Shown here in pieces: positions 38,677 to 47,204 of a DNA stretch of 64,000 nucleotides; within the stretch, counting starts at the first letter, position 1; every line of letters starts with the position of its first letter. Origin of the DNA: Symbiopectobacterium purcellii_A (GTDB taxonomy: Bacteria > Pseudomonadota > Gammaproteobacteria > Enterobacterales > Enterobacteriaceae); the NCBI RefSeq assembly GCF_052050035.1, contig NZ_CP189882.1, positions 4,092,001-4,156,000 on the forward strand, given 5' to 3'. The notes under the pieces were generated by a model that was not told the DNA's origin, did not search any database, and was given only the letters and a program-made list of their open reading frames with translations. Both the position numbers and the translations under genes were made by a program.

Positions 38677-39597
38677 ATGCTAAATTATTTCCTCAAACGA
38701 CTGCTGGGCATGATCCCCACCTTGCTGATTGTGCTGGTCGTGGTGTTTATGTTTGTGCACCTGCTGCCGGGCGATCCTGCTCGCCTGATGGCAGGGCGTG
38801 AGGCTGATGCCGCCGTGATTGCCATGGTCCGGCAGGATTTAGGTCTGGATAGACCGCTCTACGAGCAATTCTGGCGCTTTTTCACCCATGTGTTACAAGC
38901 GGATCTGGGCACCTCAATGGCCTCTAAACGTCCGGTCACCAATGAGATTGCAATCCGTTTTTTGCCGACGCTGTGGCTCACCTTAACCAGCATGGTGTGG
39001 GCGGTTATCTTCGGCATGAGCATCGGTATGATTTCCGCTATCTGGCGCAATCGCTGGCCGGATCGGCTGGGGATGGCGCTTGCGGTATCTGGCCTGTCAT
39101 TTCCATCGTTTGCGTTGGGGATGCTGTTGATGCAGGTCTTTTCCGTTGAGCTGGGTTGGTTACCCACCGTCGGTGCGGAGAGCTGGCGTCACTGTATTTT
39201 GCCCTCAATCACCCTGGGCGCTGCCGTTGCCGCCGTGATGGCGCGTTTCACGCGCGCCTCCTTTGCCGATGTGCTGCAAGAAGACTACATGCGTACCGCA
39301 CGCGCTAAAGGGGTCCGCGAATTTTTGGTCATCACCAAACATGGTCTGCGCAATGCGCTGATCCCGGTAGTGACGATGATGGGCCTTCAGTTTGGCTTTT
39401 TGCTGGGCGGGTCTATCGTGGTGGAAAAAGTGTTTAACTGGCCGGGGTTAGGGCGCTTGTTGGTGGACGCGGTGGAGATGCGCGATTACCCCGTGATTCA
39501 GGGACTGGTGCTGTTGTTCTCACTGGAGTTTATTGTCATTAACCTGCTGGTGGATGTGCTGTATGCGGCAATCAACCCGTCAATTCACTATCGATAA
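38677..39597 (+). CDS. gsiC: Glutathione ABC importer permease GsiC
   Basis: A 306-aa BPD_transp_1 permease with about six membrane helices; the EAA loop reads RTARAKGV near residue 208. The start MLNYFLKRLLGMIPTLLIV matches enterobacterial GsiC. The ribosome binding site AAGGA (38659-38663) lies 13 nt before ATG 38677. It is only 5 nt from a 4-codon ORF (ATG 38669, stop TAA 38681-38683) that overlaps the gsiC start. This may couple gsiC translation to reinitiation. Pairs with GsiD to form the channel. Confidence 0.92.
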   Translation: MLNYFLKRLLGMIPTLLIVLVVVFMFVHLLPGDPARLMAGREADAAVIAMVRQDLGLDRPLYEQFWRFFTHVLQADLGTSMASKRPVTNEIAIRFLPTLWLTLTSMVWAVIFGMSIGMISAIWRNRWPDRLGMALAVSGLSFPSFALGMLLMQVFSVELGWLPTVGAESWRHCILPSITLGAAVAAVMARFTRASFADVLQEDYMRTARAKGVREFLVITKHGLRNALIPVVTMMGLQFGFLLGGSIVVEKVFNWPGLGRLLVDAVEMRDYPVIQGLVLLFSLEFIVINLLVDVLYAAINPSIHYR

Positions 39598-39606
39598 GGA
39601 GCCGCG

Positions 39607-40512
39607 ATGAAACATTGGCGACGTAAGGCCGTGCTGGCAACGCTGCCGCTGCTGCGGGAAACCACCATCCGCACTCCGCTCGGTGAGTTTTGGCGACGTT
39701 TTTTATTGCAGCGCACCGCCGTGATGGCGGGCGTGTTTGTGGTGCTACTTATTGCCGTAGCGCTACTCGCGCCTTATCTGGCTCCGTTCGATGCGGAAAA
39801 CTATTTCGATTATGACAGTTTGAATGAGGGGCCCTCTTCGCTGCATTGGCTCGGCGTCGATGCGCTGGGTCGCGATATCTTCAGCCGTATTCTGCTTGGC
39901 GCGCGTATTTCGCTGGCGGCAGGTATTTTGTCCGTGGCAGTTGGCATGGTTATCGGTACCTTGCTGGGGCTGGTGGCCGGTTACTATGAAGGAGGATGGG
40001 ATCGGCTGATTATGCGCATCTGCGACGTATTATTTGCCTTTCCGGGCATCCTGCTGGCGATTGCCGTGGTGGCGGTGATGGGTAGCGGTATGGCCAATGT
40101 GATTGTCGCCGTGGCGATTTTCAGCATTCCTGCCTTTGCGCGTCTGGTACGTGGTAACACCTTGGTGTTGAAACAGCAAACCTATGTGGAATCGGCGCGT
40201 AGCCTTGGTGCCTCCGACAGCACCATTTTATTACGTCACATTCTTCCCGGTACCTTTTCGTCGATTGTGGTCTATTTTTCAATGCGTGTGGGCATGTCGA
40301 TCATTACGGCGGCTAGCCTCTCTTTTCTTGGTCTTGGGGCGCAGCCACCAACGCCGGAGTGGGGCGCGATGCTCAATGAAGCCAGGGCCGATATGGTGAT
40401 GGCACCTCACGTGGCGTTGTTTCCCAGTCTGGCGATTTTCCTGACCGTGCTGGCGTTTAATGTGCTGGGGGATGGTTTGCGCGATGCTCTCGATCCCAAA
40501 TTACGCCCATAG
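39607..40512 (+). CDS. gsiD: Glutathione ABC importer permease GsiD
   Basis: A 301-aa inner-membrane permease of the DppC/OppC type. It has an N-terminal OppC_N region (FLLQRTAVMAGVFVVLLIAV), the ALGRDIFSRI segment and an EAA loop VESARSLGAS. AAGGAG lies 6 nt before ATG 39607, 9 bp after gsiC. Last gene of the operon; a bidirectional terminator follows. Confidence 0.92.
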   Translation: MKHWRRKAVLATLPLLRETTIRTPLGEFWRRFLLQRTAVMAGVFVVLLIAVALLAPYLAPFDAENYFDYDSLNEGPSSLHWLGVDALGRDIFSRILLGARISLAAGILSVAVGMVIGTLLGLVAGYYEGGWDRLIMRICDVLFAFPGILLAIAVVAVMGSGMANVIVAVAIFSIPAFARLVRGNTLVLKQQTYVESARSLGASDSTILLRHILPGTFSSIVVYFSMRVGMSIITAASLSFLGLGAQPPTPEWGAMLNEARADMVMAPHVALFPSLAIFLTVLAFNVLGDGLRDALDPKLRP

Positions 40513-40527
40513 TTCAGCGCAAATAAA

Positions 40528-40558
40528 AACGGCCCCGGTATCGGGGCCGTTGTGTTTT
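40528..40558. terminator. Bidirectional terminator between gsiD and maeA
   Basis: Stem AACGGCCCCG / CGGGGCCGTT with a 4-nt loop. T-runs follow on both strands (GTGTTTT on plus, TTTTTATTT on minus), serving convergent gsiD and maeA. Confidence 0.85.
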
Positions 40559-40573
40559 AGGCAACTGAAACGC

Positions 40574-42271
40574 TTAGAACGAGGTGCGCTTATAGCTGCG
40601 GTATTGCGGTTGCCAGAAGTTGTGCGTAATCGCCTTCGCCAGCGTATCGCTGGAGGTCACTTCTGCGACGCCTTGCAACTGCGCGGCTTTAGCTACGTCC
40701 ATCGCGATACGGCGAGACACATCCTGAATATCTTCCAGGTCAGGCAGCAAAGCACCTTCCCCGTTGTTGGCCAGCGGCGAACAATCGGCCAAAGCGCGGC
40801 TGGCAGCCATCAGCATGCCATCGGTAATGCGCTTGGCACTACAAGCCAGCACGCCCAAGCCAATACCGGGGAAGATATAGGAGTTGTTACATTGGGCAAT
40901 CGGGAACAGGGTGTCCTTGTGCTTGACCAGCGCAAACGGGCTTCCGGTTGCGACCAGTGCGGCACCGTCGGTCCAGCGGATAATATCTTCCGGACGCGCT
41001 TCCACGCGGGAGGTCGGATTGGAAAGTGGCATCACGGTAGGGCGCGCACAGTGGGTGTGCATTTCGCGAATGATCTCTTCCGTGAACAGACCCGGTTGGC
41101 CGGAGACGCCAATCAGGATGGTCGGCTTAGCGTTGCGCACCACTTCCAGCAGCGAGATCGCATCGCTGGCAACGTCCCACTCGCTCAGCAGTTCGCTCTT
41201 CTGCACCAGTTTGCTCTGGAAATCGAGCAGGTTCGGCAGTTTGTCGGTTAGCAGGCCGAAGCGATCCACCATGAATACGCGAGCACGCGCTTCTTCTTCG
41301 CTCAGACCTTCAGATTTCATCTGCGCGATAATTTGCTCCGCGATACCGCAACCGGCGGAACCGGCACCCAGGAAGGTGACCGTTTGATCGCGCAGTTGTG
41401 TGCCAGCAGCACGGCTGGCGGCAATCAGGCTGCCCAGCGCCACGGCGGCGGTGCCTTGAATGTCGTCGTTAAAGCAGCAGATTTCATCACGGTAACGGTT
41501 TAACAGCGGTGTGGCGTTGCTTTGCGCAAAGTCTTCAAATTGCAGCAACACGTTCGGCCAGCGGCGTTTCACCGCCTGAATAAACTCTTCCACAAAGGCA
41601 TCGTATTCTTCGCCGGTAATGCGCGGGTGACGCCAGCCCATATAAAGCGGATCGTTCAGGCGTTGCGGGTTGTTGGTGCCCACATCCAGCACTACCGGCA
41701 GGGTATAGGCCGGGCTGATGCCGCCACAGGCTGTGTACAGTGCCAGCTTGCCGATAGGAATACCAATGCCGCCGATGCCCTGATCGCCCAGACCAAGGAT
41801 ACGCTCACCGTCGGTGACCACGATCACCTTCACGTTCTGCTTGGTGGCGTTTTGCAACATGTCATCGATGTTTTCACAGTTCGGGTAGGAGATAAACAAG
41901 CCGCGGGCACGACGATAAATATCTGAGAAGTGTTCGCACGCCTTACCGACCGTTGGGGTGTAGATGATCGGCATCATTTCGGTCAGGTGTGCGTCCAGCA
42001 GGCGGTAAAACAGCGTCTCGTTAGTATCCTGAATATTACGCAGGTAGACGTGCTTCTCCATATCATTTTTGAATTCCTGATACTGACGCCAGGCGCGTTC
42101 TGCCTGCTCTTCAATGGTCTCCACGGCTTCAGGCAACAGGCCATGCAGGTTGAAGTTGGCACGTTCTTCATTGGTGAAGGCGCTGCCTTTGTTCAGCAAC
42201 GGGAATTCCAACAGGATAGGGCCAGCATAAGGGATGTAGAGTGCGCGTTTGCTTTCGTATTCTAATTCCAT
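40574..42271 (-). CDS. maeA: NAD-dependent malic enzyme MaeA
   Basis: A 565-aa protein, the exact length of E. coli MaeA (SfcA). It converts malate to pyruvate and CO2 with NAD+ in the cytoplasm. Visible landmarks are the malic domain (IYTPTVGKACEHFSDIYRRA, GERILGLGDQGIGGIGIPIG), the metal-binding FEDFAQ-N region with CFNDDIQGTAAV, and the Rossmann motif FLGAGSAGCG. The start MELEYESKRALYIPYAGPIL is conserved. The gene is monocistronic, convergent with gsiD, and open throughout. Confidence 0.95.
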   Translation of the reverse strand: MELEYESKRALYIPYAGPILLEFPLLNKGSAFTNEERANFNLHGLLPEAVETIEEQAERAWRQYQEFKNDMEKHVYLRNIQDTNETLFYRLLDAHLTEMMPIIYTPTVGKACEHFSDIYRRARGLFISYPNCENIDDMLQNATKQNVKVIVVTDGERILGLGDQGIGGIGIPIGKLALYTACGGISPAYTLPVVLDVGTNNPQRLNDPLYMGWRHPRITGEEYDAFVEEFIQAVKRRWPNVLLQFEDFAQSNATPLLNRYRDEICCFNDDIQGTAAVALGSLIAASRAAGTQLRDQTVTFLGAGSAGCGIAEQIIAQMKSEGLSEEEARARVFMVDRFGLLTDKLPNLLDFQSKLVQKSELLSEWDVASDAISLLEVVRNAKPTILIGVSGQPGLFTEEIIREMHTHCARPTVMPLSNPTSRVEARPEDIIRWTDGAALVATGSPFALVKHKDTLFPIAQCNNSYIFPGIGLGVLACSAKRITDGMLMAASRALADCSPLANNGEGALLPDLEDIQDVSRRIAMDVAKAAQLQGVAEVTSSDTLAKAITHNFWQPQYRSYKRTSF

Positions 42272-42451
42272 GACTTTTCTTACTCTTCGGGTAACAGAAA
42301 CGAATTTAGGTAATGATACGACATGACAGCGCGGATCTTAAATTACCCAAAAAATATGTACAGAAAATGTTAATTAAAATAGTTACACATGACTTGCGTC
42401 ACAACATTTTGTCAATGCTCCCCAGTTTACTCACCATTTTTGTGCGCTGTA

Positions 42452-43339
42452 TCAGTCGATAAAGTGTTGCTGAACGTCGGTACACCCAGCTTCAGCCAGA
42501 ATAATTTGCAACATCACCCACTGACTGATGGTGGTATTGCGTGGCTCAACCAGCGCGGCGCGTCGCACGCTGTGAATATCTTCACCGGCCAGATTCATCA
42601 GATTCAACGCCACCTGAAGCGGCGGCAGGCTGGGGTTGAACGCCGCATTTTCTGCGTAGCGCCCGGTATACACAGTGCCGCGTTCGGTTTCCAGCGCGAC
42701 GCCGCTCAACGCATTGCTGTAAGGCGCATGGCTGCGGTTGGCTGCGTCCAATGCTGTCTGCGCCAGCAGATCGGCATAGAGCAGGGTGCGCCCGTGATTG
42801 ACCTGATCCATCAATAGCGTGGTGATGTTCAGATCCTGCGGTCCAAAGGCATCGGGTAAATAGTGGTGCAGTTGTGCAGGTTCGCGCCCCGGCAGGTGGA
42901 TGTGCAGCGTGTTTGCCCGGTTCAGTTCATTCATAAACTGACGGCAGTGCCCGCAGGGCGTGTAGTTGACCGTGATACTGGTCAAACCGCGTTCCTGGCG
43001 CAGCCAGGCATGCGCGATGGCGCTCTGCTCCGCGTGCAGTGTTTGTTGCAACGGCACGGCGGTGAACTCCATGTTGGCACCAAAGTAGAGATTGCCGCTT
43101 TCGCCTTGGGCAACGGCACCCACTTGAAAATGCGAAATAGGGGCAATGGCGCATGCTGCCGCAAGAGGGAGCAAGGCGTAGGCCAACGTCTCCGGCGTCA
43201 GATCGCAGTGGGTACACAGGGTCGTTACGTCGTCAGCAAGTAGCATCCCGACAAAGTCAGGGCGTTCAAGTATCGGCAGCAAGACGTGTTGCAGTGTGTC
43301 AGAAAGTTGTGCAAAAGGGGCGTGATATCGTGGGTGCAT
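42452..43339 (-). CDS. cdd: Cytidine deaminase
   Basis: A 295-aa homodimeric-type cytidine deaminase, as in E. coli (294 aa). It deaminates cytidine and deoxycytidine for salvage. The zinc site is intact: HAEQSAI carries the Zn ligand and catalytic Glu, and PCGHCRQF carries two Cys ligands. The substrate region GANMEF is present. The C-terminal pseudo-catalytic domain is also present. It lies downstream of yohJK on the same strand, as in E. coli. Confidence 0.94.
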   Translation of the reverse strand: MHPRYHAPFAQLSDTLQHVLLPILERPDFVGMLLADDVTTLCTHCDLTPETLAYALLPLAAACAIAPISHFQVGAVAQGESGNLYFGANMEFTAVPLQQTLHAEQSAIAHAWLRQERGLTSITVNYTPCGHCRQFMNELNRANTLHIHLPGREPAQLHHYLPDAFGPQDLNITTLLMDQVNHGRTLLYADLLAQTALDAANRSHAPYSNALSGVALETERGTVYTGRYAENAAFNPSLPPLQVALNLMNLAGEDIHSVRRAALVEPRNTTISQWVMLQIILAEAGCTDVQQHFID

Positions 43340-43402
43340 AGCGATGTACTCTTTTTGCCATTATTGTTTGTTGTCAGGGTAAAAAGTAGCCTATCAATAA
43401 AT

Positions 43403-43418
43403 TGTGAACAGTATCTCG
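43403..43418 (-). promoter_or_regulatory. Possible CRP half-site upstream of cdd
   Basis: TGTGAACAGTATCTCG has one perfect CRP half (TGTGA) and a weak second half. The E. coli cdd promoter is controlled by CRP and CytR. The match alone is weak. Confidence 0.25.
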
Positions 43419-43445
43419 TCGAACGTGAACCTATTGAAATTAAGA

Positions 43446-43487
43446 TGCATTCTGCGCGATATATCTCAAATTATCGAGCAGAATGCA
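43446..43487. repeat. Long palindrome between yohK and cdd
   Basis: 15-bp arms TGCATTCTGCGCGAT / ATCGAGCAGAATGCA with one mismatch and a 12-nt loop. No T-run on either strand. It could fold as an mRNA hairpin between yohK and cdd or bind a dimeric regulator. Confidence 0.65.
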
Positions 43488-44050
43488 ACGGCGCTGCGAT
43501 TATCGCGCCGTCTGCATCATCTCTGTCGCTAGTGGAACAGTTGCACCAGCAGCGGAAAGATAAAAGGCGCAATCAGCGAGGTCATTATGCCGAAAATCAC
43601 CAGAGCCAAAGAGCTGAACGCCCCTTCCTGAAAATCGATCTCGACGCAACGGGCCGTGCCCAGCGCGTGTGATGCCGTGCCCATGGCGAGTCCGCGCGCT
43701 GCCTTGGTGCGAATGCCCACGCGATTAAACAGCGTGTGCCCGAACACTGCACCGAGAATGCCGACAAAAATCACACAAACCGCACTAATGGCGGGAATGC
43801 CGCCGATGGTGCTTGCGACCGCCATGGCGATGGGCGTGGTTACCGATTTAGGCAGCACTTATGCAGCAATTTCGGGCGTCGCGCCTAACCACAGCGCAAT
43901 GATCGTACCGGAAATAATCGCTGCCATGCTGCCGATAAAGCAGACGCTGATGATGGATTTCCAACGCGCACGAATTTGATGAAGCTGTTCATAGAGCGGA
44001 AACGCTAACGCCACCACTGCCGGCTGCAACAGATCGTTCAGCACTTTACT

Positions 44051-44254
44051 GGCTTTGTTGAATAATTTAAGATACTGATTTATATAAGCATTATAAAATT
44101 TCAACGACTAATTTTTCCTCTCGGAATGCTTTTTATTGTGCTAACTATTTGATTTGTCGTTCTAACAAAATACATTCTCTGTAAATACATTCTCTGTAAA
44201 TGCATTCTAACTAAAGAAGATGTAAATCAAACGGTTAAATTATTCAACAAAGCC
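44051..44254 (+). repeat. MITE-1 with 15-bp internal duplication
   Basis: Complete ends but 204 bp long, because TACATTCTCTGTAAA is repeated. The left target copy CACTTTACT lies at 44042-44050. The matching right copy is at 45046-45054, beyond an IS630 fragment and a second MITE-1 piece. Confidence 0.9.
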
Positions 44255-44998
44255 CAAATACTCCACCATATACCCTGCATCGATGATGATTTGTTGAATA
44301 TTATGTTTTTTGTGAAAAGTGGCATTGTCCATCATGATTACACTGTTTTTAGGGAGTACTGGGATAAGGACTTGTGTGACCCAGGCATAGAAAACATCGC
44401 TGTTAATATTGATATCAAATAATCCGATAGCAAACAGCGTTGTGCCTAATAAAGCGCCGATAACATTTGTTCTTCCCCTAGCTCCCCAGTTCTTCAGGCC
44501 AAAACACCGTTGACCTTTTGGGGAATAGCCGTGAGTCCGTGGGGCATCGTGTGAAAAACCACTTTCATCAATAAAAACAATAGGTTTACCTTCTTTTTCA
44601 TACTGTTGTTTTTTTTGTTGAAATCCCTGCCGGGCGTTTTCGTCGGCTTTCGGATGACGTAGAGTTTTTTTTATAGGTCAATCCCAGCTTTTTAAGCGCT
44701 TGCCAAATGGCCTTCTGACAAACGCCAAAACGCTCTGCACGTTCTTTTTGGTAAGCATCTGGATATTGTTCAACATCTTTTATCAACTCGGATTTATCGA
44801 TCTTTCGCTGACGCGTGGTCGATGCTTTTGACTCTATTTGATTAATCCAACGCGATACAGAGGCAGGGCCAATCCGAAATTGCTTCGCTGTTTCTCGGAT
44901 ACTCAACCCTTCGTTTTTCCGTGTAGATATCACTTTACGTCTAAAATCAATTGAATAGCTCATTTAAATAATGTAATCAAAATTAAGTCGTTTAGCTA
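44255..44998 (-). pseudogene. IS630-like element copy 6, right end lost
   Basis: ORF A (44598-44963) and most of the DDE frame are present; the last ~135 bp are replaced by MITE-1. The left end abuts TA at 44999-45000 inside a MITE-1 fragment. Confidence 0.9.
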
Positions 44999-45000
44999 TA

Positions 45001-45045
45001 ACTAAAGAAGATGTAAATCAAACGGTTAAATTATTCAACAAAGCC
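45001..45045 (+). repeat. MITE-1, right 45 bp
   Basis: The end of the MITE-1 into which IS630 copy 6 inserted, followed by the target repeat CACTTTACT (45046-45054). Confidence 0.9.
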
Positions 45046-45227
45046 CACTTTACTGCCCGCGAAGTAGTTTTCGTAAGGGATATTGAGCAGGAGTAATACT
45101 GGAATCAGGATAGCCATTGATACCAGCAGCGGGTTTAGCAGTGGCATTTTGCATTTTATGGCCAACTTACGCGCCGCAAAGAAGGTCAGCAAGGTCAGGG
45201 GCAATGACCACCAGATGTTGGACAACA

Positions 45228-45638
45228 TCATTTTTTCGCTTCATCATCCGGCGTTTCGTGCGTAGTGATAATGTGTTCACGTTGCATCAACTGCGTGCAA
45301 AAGCCAACGACCAGCATCACTACCAGCGTACTGATAAGACATGACACCACGATGGGGCCAAACTGCTTGCTCAGCAGATCATAGTAATTCATGACGCCCA
45401 CGCCGATAGGCACAAACAGCAGCGCCATATAGCGAATCATTAGATGGCAGCCGGGTTTTACCCATTGCGCAGGAAGGATCTGCGAAGCCAGCAGGGCAAA
45501 AAGGATGAGCATACCGATAATGCTGCCGGGAATAGTCAGCGGGAGTAACGCGGATATAGCATTACCTGCGAACAGACACAGATAAATAAGTGCGAAAGCG
45601 CGTAAATACTGCCCGCAAAGGATTGTCGTATTACGCAT
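45228..45638 (-). CDS. yohJ: LrgA/CidA-family membrane protein YohJ
   Basis: A 136-aa inner-membrane protein with four predicted helices (YLRAFALIYLCLFAGNAISA, IPGSIIGMLILFALLASQIL, MIRYMALLFVPIGVGVMNYY, VVSCLISTLVVMLVVGFCTQ). The family is linked to murein hydrolase control or organic acid/nucleoside transport. Its stop overlaps the yohK start by 4 bp, so they form an operon. YohJ is intact while its partner YohK is broken. Confidence 0.9.
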   Translation of the reverse strand: MRNTTILCGQYLRAFALIYLCLFAGNAISALLPLTIPGSIIGMLILFALLASQILPAQWVKPGCHLMIRYMALLFVPIGVGVMNYYDLLSKQFGPIVVSCLISTLVVMLVVGFCTQLMQREHIITTHETPDDEAKK

Positions 45639-45779
45639 GGGAAGTTCCTGATAAGCTTAGGCGATTATCATAGCGCTAATCAATTTGGTGTGCCACAGAT
45701 CACAGGTTTTTCCCGCTGACTTTCCCCGCTGTTAGTAAAACCAGTTGTTATTGAAACTGATTGTTATCGAGACTGAGTG

Positions 45780-47072
45780 TTATTGAAACAGTTCGTGCTG
45801 CTGTACGGCGTCACGCAGGGCGCTGTTCAAGCGTGTTAAAGCCTGTTGCGAAATAATATAGGGCGGCATTAAATATAGTAGCTTGCCAAAAGGGCGTATC
45901 CAGACACCGCGCTCTACAAAAAAGCGCTGCACGCGCGCCACGTTCACCGGACGTGTGGTTTCCAGCACCCCAATCGCGCCCAGAACGCGCACGTCCGCCA
46001 CCAACGCGGCATCCAGTAATGGCACTAATTCAGCGCGCAGTTGGCGCTCAATCGCCATCACTTGTGTCTGCCATTCCCCGTTAGCAAGCAACGCCAGACT
46101 GGCATTGGCGGCGGCACAGGCCAGTGGGTTAGCCATAAAGGTCGGGCCGTGCATGAAACAACCGGCCTCGCCGTTGCTGATGGTGTCTGCAACGTTACGC
46201 GTGGTCAAGGTGGCCGACAGCGTCAGGTATCCTCCGGTCAGCGCTTTACCCAGACAGAGAATATCGGGGGCAATATCGGCATGTTCACAGGCAAACAACT
46301 TGCCCGTGCGGCCAAACCCGGTCGCTATTTCATCTGCTATCAGAAAGATACCGTACTGATCGCACAACTCGCGCACACGCTTGAGGTAGGTGGGGTGGTA
46401 GATACGCATTCCACCTGCGCCTTGAACCACCGGTTCAAGGATAACGGCGGCGATGTCGTGACTGTGCGTATTCAGTGTATCGCGCAACGGCTGGATATCA
46501 GACTCATGCCATTCGCCATCAAAACGGCTACGTGGCGCATCGACAAACAGGTGTTCAGGCAGATACCCCTGATAGAGGCTGTGCATGGCATTGTGTGGGT
46601 CACACACCGACATGGCGCCAAAGGTATCACCGTGGTAGCCGTGGCGCAGGGTCAAAAAGCGTGCCCGCTGCTCACCGCGCGCCTGCCAATATTGCAGCGC
46701 CATTTTGAGCGCCACTTCCACGGCCACGGAGCCGGAGTCTGCCAGAAACACGCACTCCAACGGCGCAGGGGTGATCGTGACGAGCCGTTGGCAAAGTGCG
46801 ATGGCTTGAGGATGTGTAATGCCGCCAAACATCACGTGTGACATATGGGCTATCTGCTGCTGTAACGCCTGGTTGAGACGCGGGTGGTTGTAGCCGTGGA
46901 TCGCCGCCCACCAGGAAGACATGCCATCCACCAGTTCTCGCCCATCGTCCAGTTGCAGGTGATACCCGTGGGCTGCTACCACCGGATAACATGGAAGGGG
47001 GTGTGTCATTGAGGTGTAAGGATGCCAGATATGGCGTTGATCAAATTCCAGGTCTGCATTTGAAAGCAACAT
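45780..47072 (-). CDS. bioA: Adenosylmethionine-8-amino-7-oxononanoate aminotransferase BioA
   Basis: A 430-aa class III PLP aminotransferase converting KAPA to DAPA in biotin synthesis. The start at 47072 (MLLSNADLEFDQRHIWHPYT) is chosen over the longer frame from 47135, because it matches E. coli BioA and lies after the operator. Landmarks are SSWWAAIHGYNHP, the IADEIATGFGRTGKLFACEH region and the PLP lysine in CLGKALTGG. Transcribed divergently from bioB. Open throughout. Confidence 0.93.
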   Translation of the reverse strand: MLLSNADLEFDQRHIWHPYTSMTHPLPCYPVVAAHGYHLQLDDGRELVDGMSSWWAAIHGYNHPRLNQALQQQIAHMSHVMFGGITHPQAIALCQRLVTITPAPLECVFLADSGSVAVEVALKMALQYWQARGEQRARFLTLRHGYHGDTFGAMSVCDPHNAMHSLYQGYLPEHLFVDAPRSRFDGEWHESDIQPLRDTLNTHSHDIAAVILEPVVQGAGGMRIYHPTYLKRVRELCDQYGIFLIADEIATGFGRTGKLFACEHADIAPDILCLGKALTGGYLTLSATLTTRNVADTISNGEAGCFMHGPTFMANPLACAAANASLALLANGEWQTQVMAIERQLRAELVPLLDAALVADVRVLGAIGVLETTRPVNVARVQRFFVERGVWIRPFGKLLYLMPPYIISQQALTRLNSALRDAVQQHELFQ

Positions 47073-47087
47073 TATTAATAAACCGTA

Positions 47088-47121
47088 TTGTAAACTAAAT
47101 AGATACTCATTTAGTTGACAG
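47088..47121. promoter_or_regulatory. BirA-type biotin operator and divergent promoters
   Basis: Interrupted palindrome: TTGTAAACTAAAT and ATTTAGTTGACAG separated by 8 bp, close to the enterobacterial bioO (TTGTAAACC...GGTTTACAA). A -35 box TTGACA for bioB lies at 47115-47120 inside it. This position between bioA and bioB is where biotinyl-AMP-bound BirA represses both directions. Confidence 0.8.
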
Positions 47122-47204
47122 TATAACGTTGTCATTTACACTTACGCCACATTTTCATGTCGCCGTGGCGGCATGGCACCCTGTTGAACAAAGAGGCCAA
47201 CCAT

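Larger units (their letters stand above)
43529..45231 (-). pseudogene. yohK: LrgB/CidB-family membrane protein YohK, doubly broken
   Basis: The start MMLSNIWWSLPLTLLTFFAA (45231) and the middle part (VLNDLLQPAVVALAFPLYEQ) are separated by a compound insertion (44051-45045) with 9-bp repeats CACTTTACT. Independently, a TAA at 43859-43861 replaces an expected Ser codon in GATPEIAA-VLPKSVT. The rest of the protein is well conserved to FPLLVQLFH. Two separate lesions show that function is lost. Confidence 0.9.

Noticed and set aside
40460..41251. 263-aa plus-strand ORF over maeA
   Set aside because: Antisense to the conserved malic enzyme gene; no family resemblance.
43859..44104. Small protein starting MKFYNAYINQ and continuing as a membrane protein
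   Set aside because: It is a read-out from MITE-1 into a yohK fragment and ends at the nonsense codon.
46041..46841. 266-aa plus-strand ORF over bioA
   Set aside because: Antisense to bioA with its conserved aminotransferase motifs.
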